A stretch of DNA of 64,000 bases, from contig CM041465.1 of the NCBI GenBank assembly GCA_023213395.1, forward strand, positions 149,985,741-150,049,740. The letters are read 5' to 3'. Every line of letters starts with the position of its first letter. Position 1 is the stretch's first letter. Origin of the DNA: Cycas panzhihuaensis. Lineage: Eukaryota > Cycadophyta. Below are positions 1 to 11,159 of this stretch, piece after piece. The notes under the pieces are model-generated. The model searched no databases. It saw nothing but the letters and a program-made list of their open reading frames with translations, and had not been told where the DNA came from. Made by a program: the position numbers and the translations under genes.

Positions 1-5
1 TCTTA

Positions 6-470
6 TTGCTCTCATCACCTATTGACTGCTTAGATTTTGTGTCACCTATGTCCATCTACATCTTTACCGATGGTAGAAGCCGCGGTAATCCTGGACCTTC
101 TACCGCTGCGTGGATTCTCCACAGCCCTTCTGGACATGATCTCCTTCGCTCTGGGATCTTCCTCCCAGAGGCTACCAATAACGAAGCCAAATATATAGCT
201 GTTATTGAAGCCCTTATTGATGCCCTTCGTTTCCATCATGGATCCATTATTTTGCTTTGCGACTCTCAAGTTGTGGTGTCTCATCTCACCCAGGTTTACC
301 AGGTGCGATGCCCTCACTTGAGGACTCTTGCTTCTGCTGCCAGATCCCTCCTGGCCTACTTTTCTTCTGTTGATACCCAGTAAATCCTTCGGGCCCTCAA
401 TGCTGAGGCAGATAGTCTCGTTCGCCTCATCCTTGAGCGCCGCCTTTCGCTCCTTACTGACCATCCTTGA
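6..470 (+). pseudogene. T-left terminal RNase H (type I), one premature stop
   Basis: About 154 residues of an RNase HI fold, the enzyme that removes RNA from RNA:DNA hybrids during reverse transcription. Visible landmarks are an FTDG start with the first catalytic Asp followed by RGNPGP, then ATNNEAKY with the Glu, a CDSQVVV block with the second Asp, and a C-terminal NAEAD with the last Asp. An in-frame TAA at about 381-383 interrupts the frame; the right-hand copy has a His codon there (the HIPR motif). The frame then continues to the TGA at 468-470. The first ATG at 6 need not be the true start, because this domain is probably the C-terminal end of a longer polyprotein. RGNPGP and ATNNEA are typical of the extra, non-retroviral RNase H of plant retroelements. 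Confidence 0.85.
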
Positions 471-1047
471 GGCTTGCCTGGCCTTCCTATCACCCAAGCC
501 CTAGGTCGTTTGTCACTTTGCTTTGCGATCCGTTCACACCTCTGAAACCAGGCTACTAATGAGGTAAAACTATGGTGCCCACTCCTTGCTTACTCTTTGC
601 TTGACTATGCATGTTCCTTTGCATCCTTTGCCCCCCTGTCTCATTTTCTCCAATCGGTTCCCAGGTGGCTCATAGGCAGCCCCTATGATGTCTCCACCAC
701 CGCTTTCGTATCCATGCGTTCCACCACGACACTCGCCTGCACCCTTGCCTATTGTTATCATCTTGATTGATATATCTATATACGCATGTGCTACTGACAG
801 TTGTGTTGCCAGCATTCGCCATCGCACGAGCCCGAGCGGCGAGGCTCACGCTATAAGCGGTGTTCCGGCCGGGAATGGATATGGAATCACCGACTCAGGT
901 AAGTGCAGTTATGTTTCTCGCATTATCATCGCTTTCTTTTATTGGGTGTTTGCTTGTGTATCTGCATGTGTGTGACTTCGTGGGCGACTTTGTCATCGTC
1001 CACACTTATTTTAGCCTATGACGACTATAGCAGGGGCACACTCCCAG
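471..1047 (+). other. T-left 3' noncoding region with exon-like block and polypurine tract
   Basis: No gene. The region between the RNase H stop and the LTR is about 577 bp, against about 575 bp in the right copy. A block at 813-898 is preceded by a pyrimidine-rich stretch ending GCCAG and followed by GTAAGTG. The same block with the same borders sits at 63317-63415 in the right copy. The purine tract AGCAGGGG at 1029-1036 matches AGCGGGGGGC in the right copy and should prime plus-strand DNA. Confidence 0.6.
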
Positions 1048-1406
1048 TGAGTGTGGCACCCTGGTGACCACATTACTTCCCACATCTGCCCTCCTCGCTC
1101 CAGGATCCACTAGGTTTGCGCCACCTCCGCCCGTGTGATGACCCGTCATCGTTTGGTCAACTTGCCACCCTGGTTGGGCCCTATTTTTGCTCCTTTGGAC
1201 CCGTTTTGTTGGCTTGTTTACTCCTGGGTGGGTGTTCTAGCTATCTATTAGTCCTTTTAGTCATCTGCCCCCAGCCTAAACTGGCTAGTGGGCCCCATTT
1301 TTGGCCCTAGGTGTGTACCGCCAGAATTTTTCAGATCACTTAATATCCGCAGATCTTGTGGAATTTGCATTTGACGACCGTCTGCATTATTTTTTAAAAT
1401 CTACCA

Positions 1407-1443
1407 TGGCAATTTCACATTTATTGTGAAACTGCCACGTGGC
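1407..1443. promoter_or_regulatory. LTR hairpin with G-box (CACGTGGC)
   Basis: An inverted repeat with 13-bp arms (1407-1419 and 1425-1437, one mismatch) around a 5-bp loop, running into CACGTGGC. It lies about 60 bp upstream of a TATA-like box. The right T copy keeps the same structure with longer arms (62731-62747 and 62754-62771) and a G-box-like sequence on both sides. CACGTG is the core bound by plant bZIP and bHLH factors, and CACGTGGC is the abscisic-acid response form. A role as LTR enhancer is inference. Confidence 0.6.
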
Positions 1444-1502
1444 TCACACCTTAATGATCTCCCAGCTGCGCCCTAATCGCTCGCTTTAGGGTTTGGTCTA
1501 AG

Positions 1503-1510
1503 TATTTAAG
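1503..1510 (+). promoter_or_regulatory. TATA-like box of T-left LTR
   Basis: TATTTAAG about 60 bp downstream of the G-box hairpin, followed by a pyrimidine-rich stretch. The spacing suits a plant polymerase II core promoter that would start transcription near 1535-1545, inside the LTR. The right copy has a weaker candidate (GGGATAAAGG) at the equivalent place. Confidence 0.4.
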
Positions 1511-2646
1511 CCATTTTTGGCTCATTTTCAAGTATTCTTTTTCTCACTTTTGGATTTGCTCTCAAGGAAACATCATCTTGCTCTGCTCTTCCCTGCTATT
1601 CTACTGCTGCTACTAGACTTGCGTCCCTCCTACAGTGCCCTGCTCTCCTTTGGTGTGGCTTGGACATTCTTCCAGCCCCTCATACACCTTGGAGAGGGCC
1701 CCTTGGAGTGGCTCCAGTAGATTCTTTGCCCAAGCAGCCCCCGAGTGCTTTAAGTGCAGGAGTTTCCTTCCCAACCTCCATAGCAGGGTCCCAAACCTAC
1801 TATACTTTAGATTTGGGCTGATTTCTCAGCCCCTCTTTGCTGCTCTTTGGCTGAGGCAAGTCCCTTGCCTACCTCACTTAGGTACTTATTGCTTTACATG
1901 TTTTCTTCTTGCGATATTCATGCTCTATGCTGCTTGTTCCTTGCTCGCTTACGTGAGTTTGGTTCTTGTCCCTTTAGTGGGCTGTTCTCCCACTCTTTTT
2001 GTGCTTCTTGGCTACGTTTGCTGTCCAAGGCAGCGGCGTTGAGGGGTACCATAGGTTTTGGAGAGGAGCTGGGTGGATTCCGTACCACCTTCCACGCTCC
2101 CTAAGCGGCTCTAAGCCCTCCAAAGCCTCTCTCTCACCCCGTGTTACCCTTGGCTTGCAAACAAGGGTTTGTAGGCCCTCTTTTGGCCACCCAAACCAGC
2201 GCTGTCACAAGTTGCAGCGCTGATTTGGGGCCTTTTGTTCAGGTTTGGGCAACACCCATAAGTCCCAGCCGCTAGTCTTTGCCTCGCTTTCTTCCCGGCC
2301 ACCCAGCTTGCTCCTCATAGCATCCCGGTTCACCGTGGGTTTTCTTAGGCCTCTCTTTGCCCCTTTGCTACCATTTTCTAGCCCTTGCTCTTGGCCTTGT
2401 CTTCACTGCCTTGTGGCTCTTGAGGGGAGGTTAGGGCATCATTTGCGGGAGGTAGGCCACTCCGAGGCTTACCAATCATTTACTTTCGCCTTGGTCACTC
2501 TCTTTTGGGTACTTTTATTGTTGGATTGGCACTAACGCATGCATATTTAGATTCTCATTTATACTATTTAGGCATATACTATTAGAATCTTGTATTGTAT
2601 GTTAGTGTTCTTCCTCTGGGAAGAGAGAGACTGCCATTGCTTGCAG

Positions 2647-2690
2647 GTATTCGGGCGTGTGGAGGATATTGCCTGTTGGTCCCGTTGCCA
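2647..2690 (+). other. Exon-like block b in T-left LTR (44 bp)
   Basis: Preceded by a pyrimidine-rich run ending TTGCAG and followed by GTAAGC. The right copy has a block of the same 44-bp length at 61521-61564 with matching AG and GT borders (TTTGTAG before, GTTAGT after). Similarity is strongest at the 3' edge, around the shared ...TTGC..GT.AG. Confidence 0.5.
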
Positions 2691-2782
2691 GTAAGCACCT
2701 TTGTGTACATTGTATTTTAAGGTTGTTTTCATTTATTAGTTGGTGCTTCCTTTCTTTCTTTGCATCACATTTGATTTTCCAG

Positions 2783-2896
2783 GGAAGGTAAGGAAGCCCC
2801 CCTTGTCGTCCGCCGCAACATCTCGCATCCAACGCGTCATGTGGAGTAGTTTGGTGCTCCTCGAGAAGGATTTCGTCGCGCACGCCCTTGGCCAAG
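2783..2896 (+). other. Exon-like block c in T-left LTR (114 bp)
   Basis: Preceded by a T-rich stretch ending TTTTCCAG and ended by CCAAG|GTGC. It starts with an AGGTAAG..A.CCCC motif and contains TCGCATCCAAC, both shared with the right-copy block at 61312-61445 (134 bp), which ends ATCCAG|GTATT. The candidate intron between blocks b and c is about 92 bp on the left and 75 bp on the right, and it is much less conserved than the blocks. The internal GGTAAG could be an alternative donor. Confidence 0.5.
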
Positions 2897-3308
2897 GTGC
2901 ACGTCTCGCTCCACTTCACTACCTCTTTCTTTCTTTTATTTCTCCTTTAGTAATTAGCACATCGGAAGATAAAAGGGAAAATTTGGTCTTGTGTTTGGTT
3001 GCGTTTTGTTTATTTTGTTGCATACATCTTTACCGTCTATAGGAAAGGTTGTAGGAACCCTCTTCCTTTACCTTTCTCTTTCTCCCCTCAACCACACATG
3101 TTCCTTGCTTCTCGCATCACTTGCGTACCCGGTTAGGTTGTGTAGGTGTACTCTTGACCTATCCCCTTTGGATCTTCTCTTCCCCCCTTCTGGCCACCCA
3201 AGGGTGGGAGGGTCCCGTCTCTAGGTCAGCCCAGGTTTGCCCTACGCATCTTCACCTCTTGCTTGAAGTGGCGAAGGACCACCTGATAGTAGCCATATTC
3301 CATTGCAG

Positions 3309-3351
3309 GTCCCGAACTCGAGCTCCGACGCACGGGGCGCTCTGCGTGATG
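3309..3351 (+). other. Exon-like block d in T-left LTR (43 bp)
   Basis: Preceded by TTCCATTGCAG and followed by GTTACTC. The right-copy block at 60913-60950 (38 bp) is preceded by CACCTTGCAG and followed by GTGAGG. Both share TCCCGAA, GCTCCG.CG and a CGC.CT.C.. tail. This is the clearest match between the two T copies in the distal LTR. Confidence 0.55.
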
Positions 3352-3461
3352 GTTACTCACCTCTTAGGTCCCACCTTCAATCATTTCACCACCCTCTCTC
3401 TCCACACCTACTAGTTAGGTAGTTATCCTGTAGACGCGCATCCAGCTTCTTTTCAAAACCA

Positions 3462-6400
3462 TGTTATGAGGTACTTTACTTAATCCTATAAGCTCATTTG
3501 GTATGGGATCATTTTTCACTCCTTAGATCTTTTATTACTCTTTTGGTTATCCTCTTACTTTGATCTCTTTCTTGTGAGCCTGCATTATTGTGTATACTTG
3601 TTTCATAGTTATTAGATACTTGTGTAATGAGTGAGTAATATAGTTTTAGAGATGTCATGATGATCCTTGTTTGTTTATGAAGTAAAATGACTAGTTAGAG
3701 TGCATTTGATCAGCCCTTTGGTGCCCCATTACTTAAGAGTCTCTCTTTATCATTTTGGCCTGTAAAAATCATATTTTTCCAAACTTTTACCCTCTAACTT
3801 TTATCAAAATTTTCTTGCTCTAATTTTTCATTATTATCCCTCTACTTTTGATTTTGTAAGGGAATTAGTGGGAATTTTGTTTACTTCTTCTTTAAGGAAT
3901 AGGGGTTGCTATTAATTTATTTCTTCTAGGTCATTTGCTTAAGTGAGAATTATTGTGGCTAATCTTTCATGAATTTACTTATGCTATTCTTAATTTTTAA
4001 AGTGTATTTCATTCATTGGCTTATGGTTTATTGTTTATTTCTTGTTAACATTTGTGATTTAGCTTCCAATCAATGGACTCTCCCTTGATTATAATATTGT
4101 TTGGACTAATTTACCTTATATGATCTCAACTAGTTTGATCACTTGTTCTTTGTCTCCCCTCCCCTCTTACATCTTAGCAATATAAGTGGTTTAATTGGCA
4201 TTATGAGCATGATTCTAAGGTGTCCTCCTATAAATATTATATTGATTCAAAACTCATTTATGTATGCCTATTTGTGACCTATGAGTGGGTTATTTATCAA
4301 GTGAAGTCTATTGTAGATTATGGAAGGTTTTTAAACCATATATGGTATAAGGTACCTAGAGCCTATTGGGTATCTAACAAGCCTAAAGCATGTTAGTACC
4401 TATGTCTGAAGAGCATGCTGGTGCTTGATTTATGAAAATCTAGCCAAGAGTGGAGGTGTTGCAATCATTTCAATTCCAATAGAGGTTTGTTGTATGTTTT
4501 TATTCCTTTTTAGGTTATTCATATGTGCATTTTTTTAGAGTATATATAAGTGTTACATGTATATCTAAGAATAGGGATTTATATGTAGACCTAATTACCC
4601 TATTAAAGTTAGTTAAGTGGTGAGGAGTGCCACTCATATTGTGCCCTTTATCATATGATGACAGAGACATGATTGATGAAGGTGGTTGTCAACATGATTT
4701 AGTGTAACAAATGCACTGGCACATGTTTGAAGAATATTAGTTTTGGAGGAAGTATTATAGAGTTTATTAATCATGTACAAACCTATATATAAGAAGTTTA
4801 TAGGTTGGTTGTGTATGTAATTAAGGGTTCACAGGTTTAAGAAAGGATCCTAATAATAGGTTGGAGTGTTTATTATTCAATGTTATTGGTGGATGTATAC
4901 ACCAAGTTAACCATCTATGCTTGATGGTTGAAACTAAATAATAGTTTGTGTTGATGTTGAGTGATTGTATTGGTGATTTTGAGCATTTCTTTTTATTGGT
5001 GTAAGGAAATTACATAATAGAGGATGTGAATCTAGGGTTTCAAAGCCTATTGCGGTGGAAAATTTAAAGTATAATATTTATTAGCTAGTAGTATATTTTT
5101 GTATTTAGAGGTGATCTTTCTCTATTTTCCTAAATATTTTAAGATTATTTTTATGTGTTGGGGTTGTTATTATGTGTGAATTGTAGATCTACAGTTAGTT
5201 TTATAATCAGTAGTAAATTTGTAGAGGGAAAATTATATGTAGGCTTTAGGTGCTTACTATGTATTTGGGTAATTTTGGATCACATTGGGCACCCCCCAAC
5301 AGTCAAAAAATGGTGTTGGGAATGTATTGGAGGATGGAACTCCCTTCTATAGGCTTAGAGTTATCATTTTAGCCCTTTAAGATTGAGTAAACATCATCAA
5401 ATGGTGCACAATGATGAAAATGAGCTCACGCAACTACATGTAAGTTATGAAGTAAACAACCATTGAAAATTTTATGATATTTGATATCCTAATATTTTAA
5501 AATATTAAGAATCATATTAAACTATTTTATAACATGTTTTATGGTCCAAGGAGCCCCTTGGGTAGTCATATGATGTGTTAGTGTGACCGAGAGCTAATGT
5601 TAATATGGCCTTAAATTCTATTTTTTACCTTTTTTGCCATTTTAAAGATTCATACTAAAAAAAATAATAATATCTCCTTCATACAATACTAGAATTTAAT
5701 TTCATTAGTTGTATTAGAAAGATGACTCATATAACTTTGTAATAACTAGTCACGTGATATGCTTTGGACATTTTTTGTGGTAGTTTTAATGGCTTTTTTA
5801 CTTTTGTTTTATAAGTAATTATATGAGTTAAAACTTAGAGCCTATTCCTAGAAAAATGAAGTGTTTTGTCACATATTTTTTCTTGGATAAACATTTGTAT
5901 AGGATTTTTCCATAGTGTAGTGGATGGGGCTATGATATTTTAGCTTAGTTTTCTCTTCGAGATGTAGCTTTAGGCAAGAGAGACTAGAAATAGATAAAAT
6001 AATTGCATGATAAATTTATTTGATAAGAAGATATTGGTGAATCATATATGTGAAGGCCATTCTAGAGGATTGATAGGTACAATAGCTGGTTACCTATATG
6101 TACTAGTAGATCTTTGGGTTTTATGTAAACCCATCACCATAATTGAAGCAATTATATGACAAGGATTAAATATTAAGAGGGCAATATTGAATAAGGATCA
6201 ATCCATGTATTTATTAAATTGATGGTTTCCCTTTTTGATGTGTATTAGGGGTTCATAGTATACATACTTCTTTAGGTATTTGGTTATTAGTTAACTAAGT
6301 GGCTTCCTAATTTATGAGTGGACAACCATAAGGTGGCATGCACGTATAAATATATTTTGTATTTTATAATATAGTTTAGAGATGTTTATTTCCTACAAGT

Positions 6401-7802
6401 ATATTGTGTTATGTGTTTGTACTTATTTATTTATTTATTTACACTTATATAACTTTATAGTCTTTATGTTTTTGATGTTATATATCAAATCATAATGATT
6501 ATTTATATAATTTTAACAACATTTAAGTATAATTAGAGTACGCCATTTTTATTCTTACTTTGAATTTTTTTTAGGGTATACTTTTAATTACTCTTGTTGA
6601 AAAAAAATTGAGTTATATTTATATTTTAAAAAATTAATCTTTTTATATTTTGTAATAAAAGGGATTTAACTAACATCCTCTTTTCATAATATTATCTTAG
6701 TTTTGTATTATAGTTTCTAGCCTTTTTAGGTTTTTGAGATACTTTTTCTTGGACCTAAAGTAATCCGCCCTTAAAGCAAAAAGTTAAAAATCACTAAAGT
6801 AAAAATCAATAAAGATAAAAATCATTAAATATAAAAAACTAAAAAGAATCCCAAAGTATAATCCTTTTTTGCCTTACCCTTATTTCTTGTCATTTTGTTC
6901 AAGCTATTTATGAAATTTACTCGTTTCCCTTATTGCTTAGGTATATGAATATAATTGTGAAGAGGAAAGTCATTTGTAAATGCACTTAAAGATTAGATCT
7001 TCTGATTGCTTATTTCCTTTTGTAAAGTTACATTTTTTATCTTAATTATTTCCTTTACACAACTTACTTTGCATGTTTAGTTAGGGTAGATTTACATTTA
7101 ATTGATATTGTCTATATGAAGCATAATAGTTGCATCTCATTATTACTTGCACTTATTACATATTATGAACCCCAATATAGTAGGAATAACATTCACAAAG
7201 ATTGTCACACTCACACGTATGGAAATGATCATTAGAAAATAGTCACCTCACTATCAGTGTATTATATGAGAGGGGTTGATGAGGTATAAGAAGATAAAGA
7301 CTTTCTCTTTAGGTGAACTTATAAGAAGAACCATAGGGATTTCCTAAGGTTTTAAGCAAGACCCTTAATTAGGATCTATCATTGTTAGCTAAGCACACTT
7401 GGTGATAAGTTGGCATATGAAGTGAGGTATAGTTAGGCACCAATACCCAAGACTTAGACAGAACCCACTTAACATACCAAGGGTATAGAAAAAGTAGTAG
7501 AGATCTTATAAATTTTCTTCTTTCAATTCCTCCCCACTTCTTTATTCCCTTTCTTTGTTTTTGTTCTTCTTCATAACTTCACTTGACTCATCATTATTAT
7601 TCACATAAGTCTCATTATCACCTACCCTTATTTTCTCAAGTCATTCATTGGCCCTTATCTTCATTCAACTATGTATTGAGTCATACCTTGAGTAAGTTGT
7701 TTAGACCTATTATCACACCTTGTTGGGTACCTTTTTGTCCTACACTCCCTCATCTTGTGAGAGGGCTAATTTATTTAGGACCTTCTAAATCCTAAATGAA
7801 CA
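3462..7802 (+). repeat. G 5' LTR (interrupted)
   Basis: Matches 48495-51791 in two segments: 3462 to about 4230 pairs with 48495-48726 plus about 49992-50505, and about 6526-7802 pairs with about 50530-51791. The middle, about 4231-6525, is absent from the other LTR and is an insertion. The end AATGAACA is followed directly by the primer-binding site. The LTRs differ at many positions, mostly by transitions, which marks an old insertion. Confidence 0.85.
4231..6525. mobile_element. Unclassified 2.3-kb insertion in G 5' LTR
   Basis: Defined by absence from the 3' LTR of G, which reads across this point with only about 25 bp of its own. The insert is AT-rich, has no ORF of note (the 65-codon ORF at 5155-5352 has no recognisable motif), and shows no clear terminal repeats, primer-binding site or poly-A tail by eye. 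It may be a non-autonomous element or a compound of several. Confidence 0.6.
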
Positions 7803-7805
7803 TTT

Positions 7806-7823
7806 TGGTGACCATACTTAGGA
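7806..7823 (+). other. G primer-binding site
   Basis: TGGTGACCATACTTAGGA starts 4 bp after the LTR end. It reads as a decayed form of the TGGCGACC...GGGGA class of primer sites seen in plant Ty3/gypsy elements of the Athila/Tat branch; the changes are C-to-T and G-to-A. It differs from the tRNA-Met site of the copia elements in this window. The exact tRNA cannot be assigned from this copy. Confidence 0.5.
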
Positions 7824-7944
7824 AGTGCCATACTCACTTACCCTTGTAATTGAAGTATTACCTTATCTTATTCTTTTAAGAATCTCTCATTTCTTCCTTA
7901 TTATTTTCCTTTATACGTTAGTTTTACTTCTTATTTAACCATTC

Positions 7945-10591
7945 ATGATAGTGAATAGGAAGAAATCTCTCACTTTTAAGATGACTAGACATTCTATTGG
8001 TGTCCAAGAAATTCTCCCTAGAGTGCATGATTCTATTTCTTTATCTGAGGTTCATAAGATTAGGATCCTTATAGGATTTGATCTAGGGATCATTATGATC
8101 TTTCAATCTCCTCCCCCACCTCCTTATCATTCTCATCCTTCCTTCACTCATCCTAGTAGTACTGCTATTCTACTCATTAGACTTGGCTTATTTTGTTTTG
8201 GAATAACTCCCTCCTAAAGAGTCTTTCCCTCTTTAATGCATACCTTATGTAGACTTAAAACCTTCTCCTTCTTAAGGCATTCATCCACCTTCTAATGACC
8301 CTTTCCTCGAATGCCTTAGGTTAAGTTACCTCACATATGTAAGTAGTTCTCATGTGCCTTTCTAAGAGGATACTACTTCTTATTATCCATCCTCTACCCA
8401 CTTTATTCCACCACTCTTTCAAGATATCATACCTTTATCAGGTGCTAATGTCTTAGACCCTAGAGCTTTCCTTTTATTTAAGGTCCTCATGCCTTTAGAT
8501 ATGTTCCTATACTTTGAGTTTCTAGTTCACTCCAACTACATTATACTTTATATTATAGGGCCTTTATCTCATTTTTAGCCCCTAGCATGGCTAGTCTTAC
8601 CCCTACTTCTCCATCATATTTAATCATTCCACCTTCTATTTCATCTACTTCAATGGCCCCTTTATAAGGGCCTAGTATTTCCACTATCTCTATATGGGGG
8701 AAATTCTTTGCCTAATTACATGGATTAGCCCCTCCACCTTCATCATCTCATATTCTTGCTTCTATACTTGTCCACTCTATTTAGGTTGTATCCATTCTTA
8801 CTAACAAGATACTTTCTACATCATCATAGATATAACCACCTCTTATTGGTATCACCCCTTCTCCTTGGCAATCTATTACCACATCTATTCTTCAACCTAC
8901 TTGGGGAGCTAATTTGTAGCTTAGACAAACTTATGGTCTACTTTTTTCTTCCTATCTAAGAATAGATGGGTACCTCCCTTTTAGAGGTAGTGTTTATATC
9001 TTTTAGGCTTCTTCACAGCCTAATGTGCCCTCTTTTCAAGCACCTTGGTCAACTATAGAAAAAATGTAACCACTGTCATATCCAAATGGTTGTTAAACCT
9101 CTTATGGTAATGCTTCTAATATTATCCAACCCACTCCACATCTTGATTAACCTAACTATGGAGTAAGCCCTTTCACCTCAACCAAGTACTCAACTATCCT
9201 CCTCTTACCTCATGGAAAGGAGGATCTAAATCGACTATAAGATGAACTTCTTTACATAAGAGGTCCTTTTATTTCCCCTCTGACCTTTCATCCCTAAACT
9301 CCTAAAGTTTACTGAAGAGTTAGGGTAAGATCCTATTATCCATGTCCAATCTTTTACACTTTATTGCACTAATTACCTTCCTTATGATCATATTATAATG
9401 TCGATCTTCTATAAGACCCTATTGGGTGATGCCAAAAAAATGGTTTTATAGGTTATTGTATATAACTATTCACTCCTTCCAATAACTTGTTGACTCTTTT
9501 ATCATCTACATTTATACTTTTCAGATGAGATGAGAGCCCTCTTTTTAAGAAAACAAGGGGCATATGAGTCTTTCCATGACTTTATTCATCATTTCGAGGA
9601 CCCCATATATTTTTGCCAATGCCTCTTAGTTGATGATCTACTTTTAAACTTGTTTTTTAATGCTTTAAAGCATCAAATCCACCTTGAGGTCCTTAAACTT
9701 GGTCCAACTATATATGAAATTTCCATTAATAGATGCTTAGCCCTTAAATCCTTTGAGATTTAGGTGGCAAATTAGAAATTGAATAAACCTTCTTACCCTT
9801 CTAAACAAAAGCTTACTTTTAACCATAAAACCATTAAAGGAAATAAGACTTACAACCAACTCACTTCTATCCTTTATTCCCTTGAGTGGTCCATTATGAC
9901 TAAGCTTTTGACTTCTAATCTTGAACCTTCTAAAGACTTTGTCATTTATCATATTGATCAAAAGCTCAACCAAGAGGCTAAGACTTCTTTATCTCCTAAC
10001 AAGATAGGTCCTTAGTGTATATATCACTAAATTAATTCTCATGGCAAATCTAAGTGTAATAAGCTCAAGCAGTTTAGTAGGACATGTGCCCTGTCTAATC
10101 AATAACTGTCTCATCTAAACAAAGACTTGTTGATACATATTAACCTATTCCTTAATCACCATGATAAATGTAATGGGAAGGGTCCCACTAAAGATAAGGG
10201 TATATCTATTAGTTCTAAATCTAATACTAAAGAGGCTTCTTCCTCCACCAAGTCCAGTAGGGATAAAAAAAATAATTGTTATAATCAAAGGCCCCCTTTT
10301 AAGGATGATAAAAAATTTCAAGCCAAGACCATCAACATGGTGGAAATAAATAAACTTTTCTAAGATAAAACCTCATCATTTAAGATAACCAAAGTTATTC
10401 TTAAGATTTCTCTTTGACCTATAGATATAGATCTCTATTGAACCCTCTCAAAGATCATCAAGATGAGGGTTTTTCCATCATAGAGGAGCTTAAGTCTATT
10501 TCTATAAGTACCTATATGTATAACTTGTTTAAGATCAATCCTAAGTAGATGAAACTTTTTCTCAATGCCATTAGTATTAAGAATCACGATG
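7945..10591 (+). pseudogene. G gag relic
   Basis: Structural protein of the virus-like particle, heavily broken. It probably opens near 7945 with about 90 codons including a Pro-rich run (residues about 55-60). The central part from about 9330 resembles the retrotransposon gag fold: a short helix-rich region, then LFLRKQGAYESFHDFIHHFE around 9538-9600, where capsid proteins read like 'F..LkQ...Sv.eyi..F'. A Lys/Ser-rich basic tail (about 10130-10360) follows. Frames shift several times. Coding similarity runs up to the target duplication CTACC at 10592-10596, where copia B has inserted, and resumes after 17790 in the protease. Confidence 0.6.
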
Positions 10592-10596
10592 CTACC

Positions 10597-11038
10597 TGTT
10601 GATGATAGGTATCATATGCAATATGAACAAGATTAAATTTAAAGCATAAAATAACAACAAATGAATATTACACATATACATATCATTTGGCAGGTGGAAA
10701 GCCCCTTTTGGGGAAGAAAAACCACCTTTGAATTTAAGTTATTTACTGAGAAGATGAATATAGAACATAAGAACCTTACAAAACTAACAAACCTCCTCCA
10801 TACCAGATAATACCTTTAGACTAGACTTAAGACAACTTCTAGACAACATTTAGACCACCTCCTAGATTCTAGGTGGAGCTTTTTAAGGAGTAACAGGTTC
10901 ATTGGAATGGGAAGTTGTGTATTTCAATGAACTTATATAATGAACAATTATTAAACATAAACCTTATAAAAATGACTTTAGAAACTTAAATATATATTTA
11001 AGACATGTGACAAAAAAGTAACATTAATATTCATTACA
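10597..11038 (-). repeat. Copia B 3' LTR (442 bp)
   Basis: Closely similar to 17355-17785, with many point differences. On the minus strand it starts TGTAATGAATATT, directly after the purine tract AAAGGGAGA (+ strand 11039-11047). Confidence 0.9.
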
Positions 11039-11159
11039 TCTCCCTTTAACGTTGACTTTTATACAATATAGAAGATAAAAAAGATCTTTATCATGGTTAT
11101 CCCGCTTTGATGGAGACTTCTTTTATCTTCAATAAATCTCACAAATTTAAAAATTTTAC

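Larger units (their letters stand above)
1..3445 (+). mobile_element. T-left: 3' part of a GC-richer LTR retroelement
   Basis: The window opens inside this element. In order it shows the end of an RNase H reading frame (to 470), about 577 bp of noncoding DNA, a purine tract near 1029-1036 and a long LTR from about 1048. A diverged copy in opposite orientation fills the right end of the window, and comparing the two defines the conserved parts. Base composition is clearly GC-richer than in the DNA that follows. Similarity to the right copy fades near 3445, only some 15 bp before the LTR of element G starts. Gag, protease, RT and integrase would lie left of the window. Ty3-like affiliation is inferred from the RNase H it shares with element G. 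Confidence 0.75.
1048..3445 (+). repeat. T-left long terminal repeat (approximate)
   Basis: The LTR start is placed at a TG about 12 bp after the polypurine tract; the right copy has TGAATGCTACACC in the same place. The LTR is about 2.4 kb and holds a hairpin with a G-box (1407-1443), a TATA-like box (1503-1510) and three conserved exon-like blocks (2647-2690, 2783-2896, 3309-3351). Several ORFs of 64-135 codons lie here on both strands, but they are not conserved in the right copy and are treated as chance. The 3' end is uncertain because the right copy loses similarity near the same point and no 5' LTR of this element is in the window. Confidence 0.55.

Noticed and set aside
42-497. 151-codon minus-strand ORF over the T-left RNase H
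   Set aside because: Shadow of the RNase H frame; the opposite frame carries all recognised motifs.
1116-3414. Several 64-105 codon ORFs in the T-left LTR
   Set aside because: GC-rich noncoding LTR gives chance ORFs; none is conserved in T-right and none shows a domain.
5155-5352. 65-codon ORF in the unclassified insertion
   Set aside because: No motif, no conserved partner, expected by chance.
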